A stretch of 6,387 nt of DNA, from contig JAHFAA010000230.1 in assembly GCA_023250775.1 (NCBI GenBank), positions 1 to 6,387 on the forward strand, in the 5' to 3' direction. The translations under genes were made by a program, and so were the position numbers. Within the stretch, counting starts at the first letter, position 1. Each line of letters begins with the position of its first letter. Origin of the DNA: Bdellovibrionales bacterium (GTDB lineage Bacteria > Bdellovibrionota > Bacteriovoracia > Bacteriovoracales > Bacteriovoracaceae). The notes under the pieces were generated by a model, which ran no database searches, was not told the origin of the DNA, and saw only the letters and a list, made by a program, of their open reading frames with translations. Positions 5,494-6,387 of this stretch are shown piece after piece.

Positions 5494-5758
5494 AGCGACC
5501 CTCCTTATTGGATTTATTTTTTGCGCCCAGGTTGATGCGGCGGTGATTTCTCAGGGAGTGAAGCTAAAAGTTTCAAAATTTCGGATTGAAAACAAGAAAA
5601 CATTTTTCCGACATAAAAAACACCAGTTCGTGTATCCCAGCGTTTTGAAGATCGACAAAGAAAAGGAAATCTTTTTTACCTTTGATGAGCTTCAAATTTT
5701 GATGCGGGAAAATAAAATTGCGTTGGGGGGCGTGGCCGGTGGCGGCGGTGGAAAATAG
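5477..5758 (+). CDS. Small exported basic protein with glycine-rich C-terminus
   Basis: No family recognised. From the ATG at 5477 it encodes 93 aa, starting with a signal peptide (hydrophobic 8-16) and a good signal peptidase I site, Val-Asp-Ala before Ala-Val (cleavage after about residue 23). The mature part of about 70 residues is rich in Lys and aromatic residues (KKTFFRHKKHQFVYP), has a segment of likely strand and helix (IFFTFDELQILM), and ends in GGVAGGGGGK. The only cysteine is in the signal peptide. It overlaps the CxC-protein gene by 17 nt and is probably translated with it, so the two products may act together in the periplasm; that is inference. Its stop is 3 bp from the stop of the convergent ABC ATPase gene. 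Confidence 0.72.
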   Translation: MALFARATLLIGFIFCAQVDAAVISQGVKLKVSKFRIENKKTFFRHKKHQFVYPSVLKIDKEKEIFFTFDELQILMRENKIALGGVAGGGGGK

Positions 5759-5761
5759 GTC

Positions 5762-6387
5762 TTAGATCCCAAAACTTAAATCAAAATTTTTCTGTTGCTC
5801 AAAGTAAGTGGTGTCGTCGTGTGTGACGAAGACCAACGCCTGGAAAGCATCGCCTAATTCGCGCTTCAAGAGCGTCATCATTTTTTGCTTCAAATTGGTA
5901 TCCATGGCACTCCAACTTTCATCGGCGAGGATAATCTGCGGTCTGAGTAAAAGAGCGCGAAGGAGCGCAACGATTTGCGATTCGCCACCGGAAAGACCGG
6001 TGACGGGTTGAGCGAGAAAGTGTGTCGGTACAAGACCTAGAAATTGAAGATAGTGATCGAGCTTTTGCTCGTCTAATTTTTTTGTTTGATTGGCCTTCAG
6101 CGTGAAGGCCTGCTTAAAGGTCTCGTTCACCGTTTCGCCCATAAGGGAGAGTGTTTGTGGCAAATAGAGAATTTTGGTGCGCCAACTTTCCGAAGTAAAT
6201 TGCGAACAGGCCCGGCCTTCCAGCTCTAGCTTGGAATATTGGGGAGAAATAAGCTGGATCAAGGAGAGTAAGAAAAGAGTTTTGCCTCGGCCGGTTGGGC
6301 CAACTAAACGATAAACACCTTCCTGCTCAAAGGAAAAATTTAAATTGTTGACCAAGTTCAGATCGGCGAAGGTGAGTGAATAGTTTT
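5762..6387 (-). CDS. ABC transporter ATP-binding protein (N-terminus cut by window edge)
   Basis: The minus-strand frame is open from the window edge to TAA at 5764-5762, giving 207 visible residues. A TTG at 6355 could be read as a start, but the frame continues upstream with ABC-like sequence (NYSLTFADLN), so the start probably lies just outside. Positions in the visible part: Walker A GPTGRGKT (29-36), Q-loop YLPQ with Gln77, signature LSGGES (131-136), Walker B IILADE (151-156) with catalytic Glu156, D-loop SAMD (159-162) and H-loop His189. All ATPase motifs are intact. The compact single domain resembles the YbbL/FetA type, which pairs with a separate membrane subunit; none is visible here. 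The substrate is unknown. The domain is certain, the subfamily is a guess. Confidence 0.92.
   Translation of the reverse strand, partial: NYSLTFADLNLVNNLNFSFEQEGVYRLVGPTGRGKTLFLLSLIQLISPQYSKLELEGRACSQFTSESWRTKILYLPQTLSLMGETVNETFKQAFTLKANQTKKLDEQKLDHYLQFLGLVPTHFLAQPVTGLSGGESQIVALLRALLLRPQIILADESWSAMDTNLKQKMMTLLKRELGDAFQALVFVTHDDTTYFEQQKNFDLSFGI

Noticed and set aside
1..6387. CRISPR arrays, tRNA or rRNA genes, insertion sequences, attachment sites
   Set aside because: No regularly spaced repeats, tRNA-like cloverleaf, transposase reading frame or target-site duplication was seen on either strand.

Overview
The window holds eight protein-coding genes, two of them cut by the window edges, and no RNA gene, mobile element or CRISPR array that I can support. 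Base composition looks like roughly 45% G+C by eye. The gene set and order (small M50 site-2 protease, scpA, scpB, rluB), the long acidic tails on ScpA and ScpB, and the small exported proteins of no recognised family suggest a Gram-negative, deltaproteobacteria-like organism. Bdellovibrionota (Bdellovibrio or Bacteriovorax relatives) is my best guess, but this is inferred from gene content and not proven.

Layout. Positions 1-414 (minus) carry a Nudix hydrolase of NudB-like type, cut by the left edge. A 120-bp AT-rich divergent region (415-534) follows, and neither flanking gene has a Shine-Dalgarno sequence. From 535 to 4619 (plus) runs a tight cluster: M50 protease, scpA (16-nt gap), scpB (11-nt gap to the chosen start), then an 80-nt gap with a possible internal promoter and an RluB/RsuA-type pseudouridine synthase. 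A small gene of unknown function (4616-4933, minus) converges on rluB and overlaps its stop codon. A divergent AT-rich region (4934-5124) contains an 11-bp perfect inverted repeat. Two overlapping small genes for exported proteins follow (5125-5493 and 5477-5758, plus). They converge, with a 3-bp gap, on an ABC-transporter ATPase (5762-6387, minus) cut by the right edge.

How the genes work together. ScpA (kleisin) and ScpB (winged-helix dimer) form the SMC-ScpAB chromosome condensation complex. Linkage of scpAB to rluB and a short S2P is a widespread conserved neighbourhood, so that cluster is housekeeping. The less familiar part is the right third: two coupled small secreted proteins, one with six cysteines in CxC-CxC-C-C arrangement and one with a glycine-rich end, plus a compact all-helical unknown. 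I see no complete new system, but this pair is the best candidate for something undescribed. At whole-window scale the tetranucleotide GGCC is strikingly frequent (about 54 by hand count), largely through a preference for G-ending codons before the alanine codon GCC.
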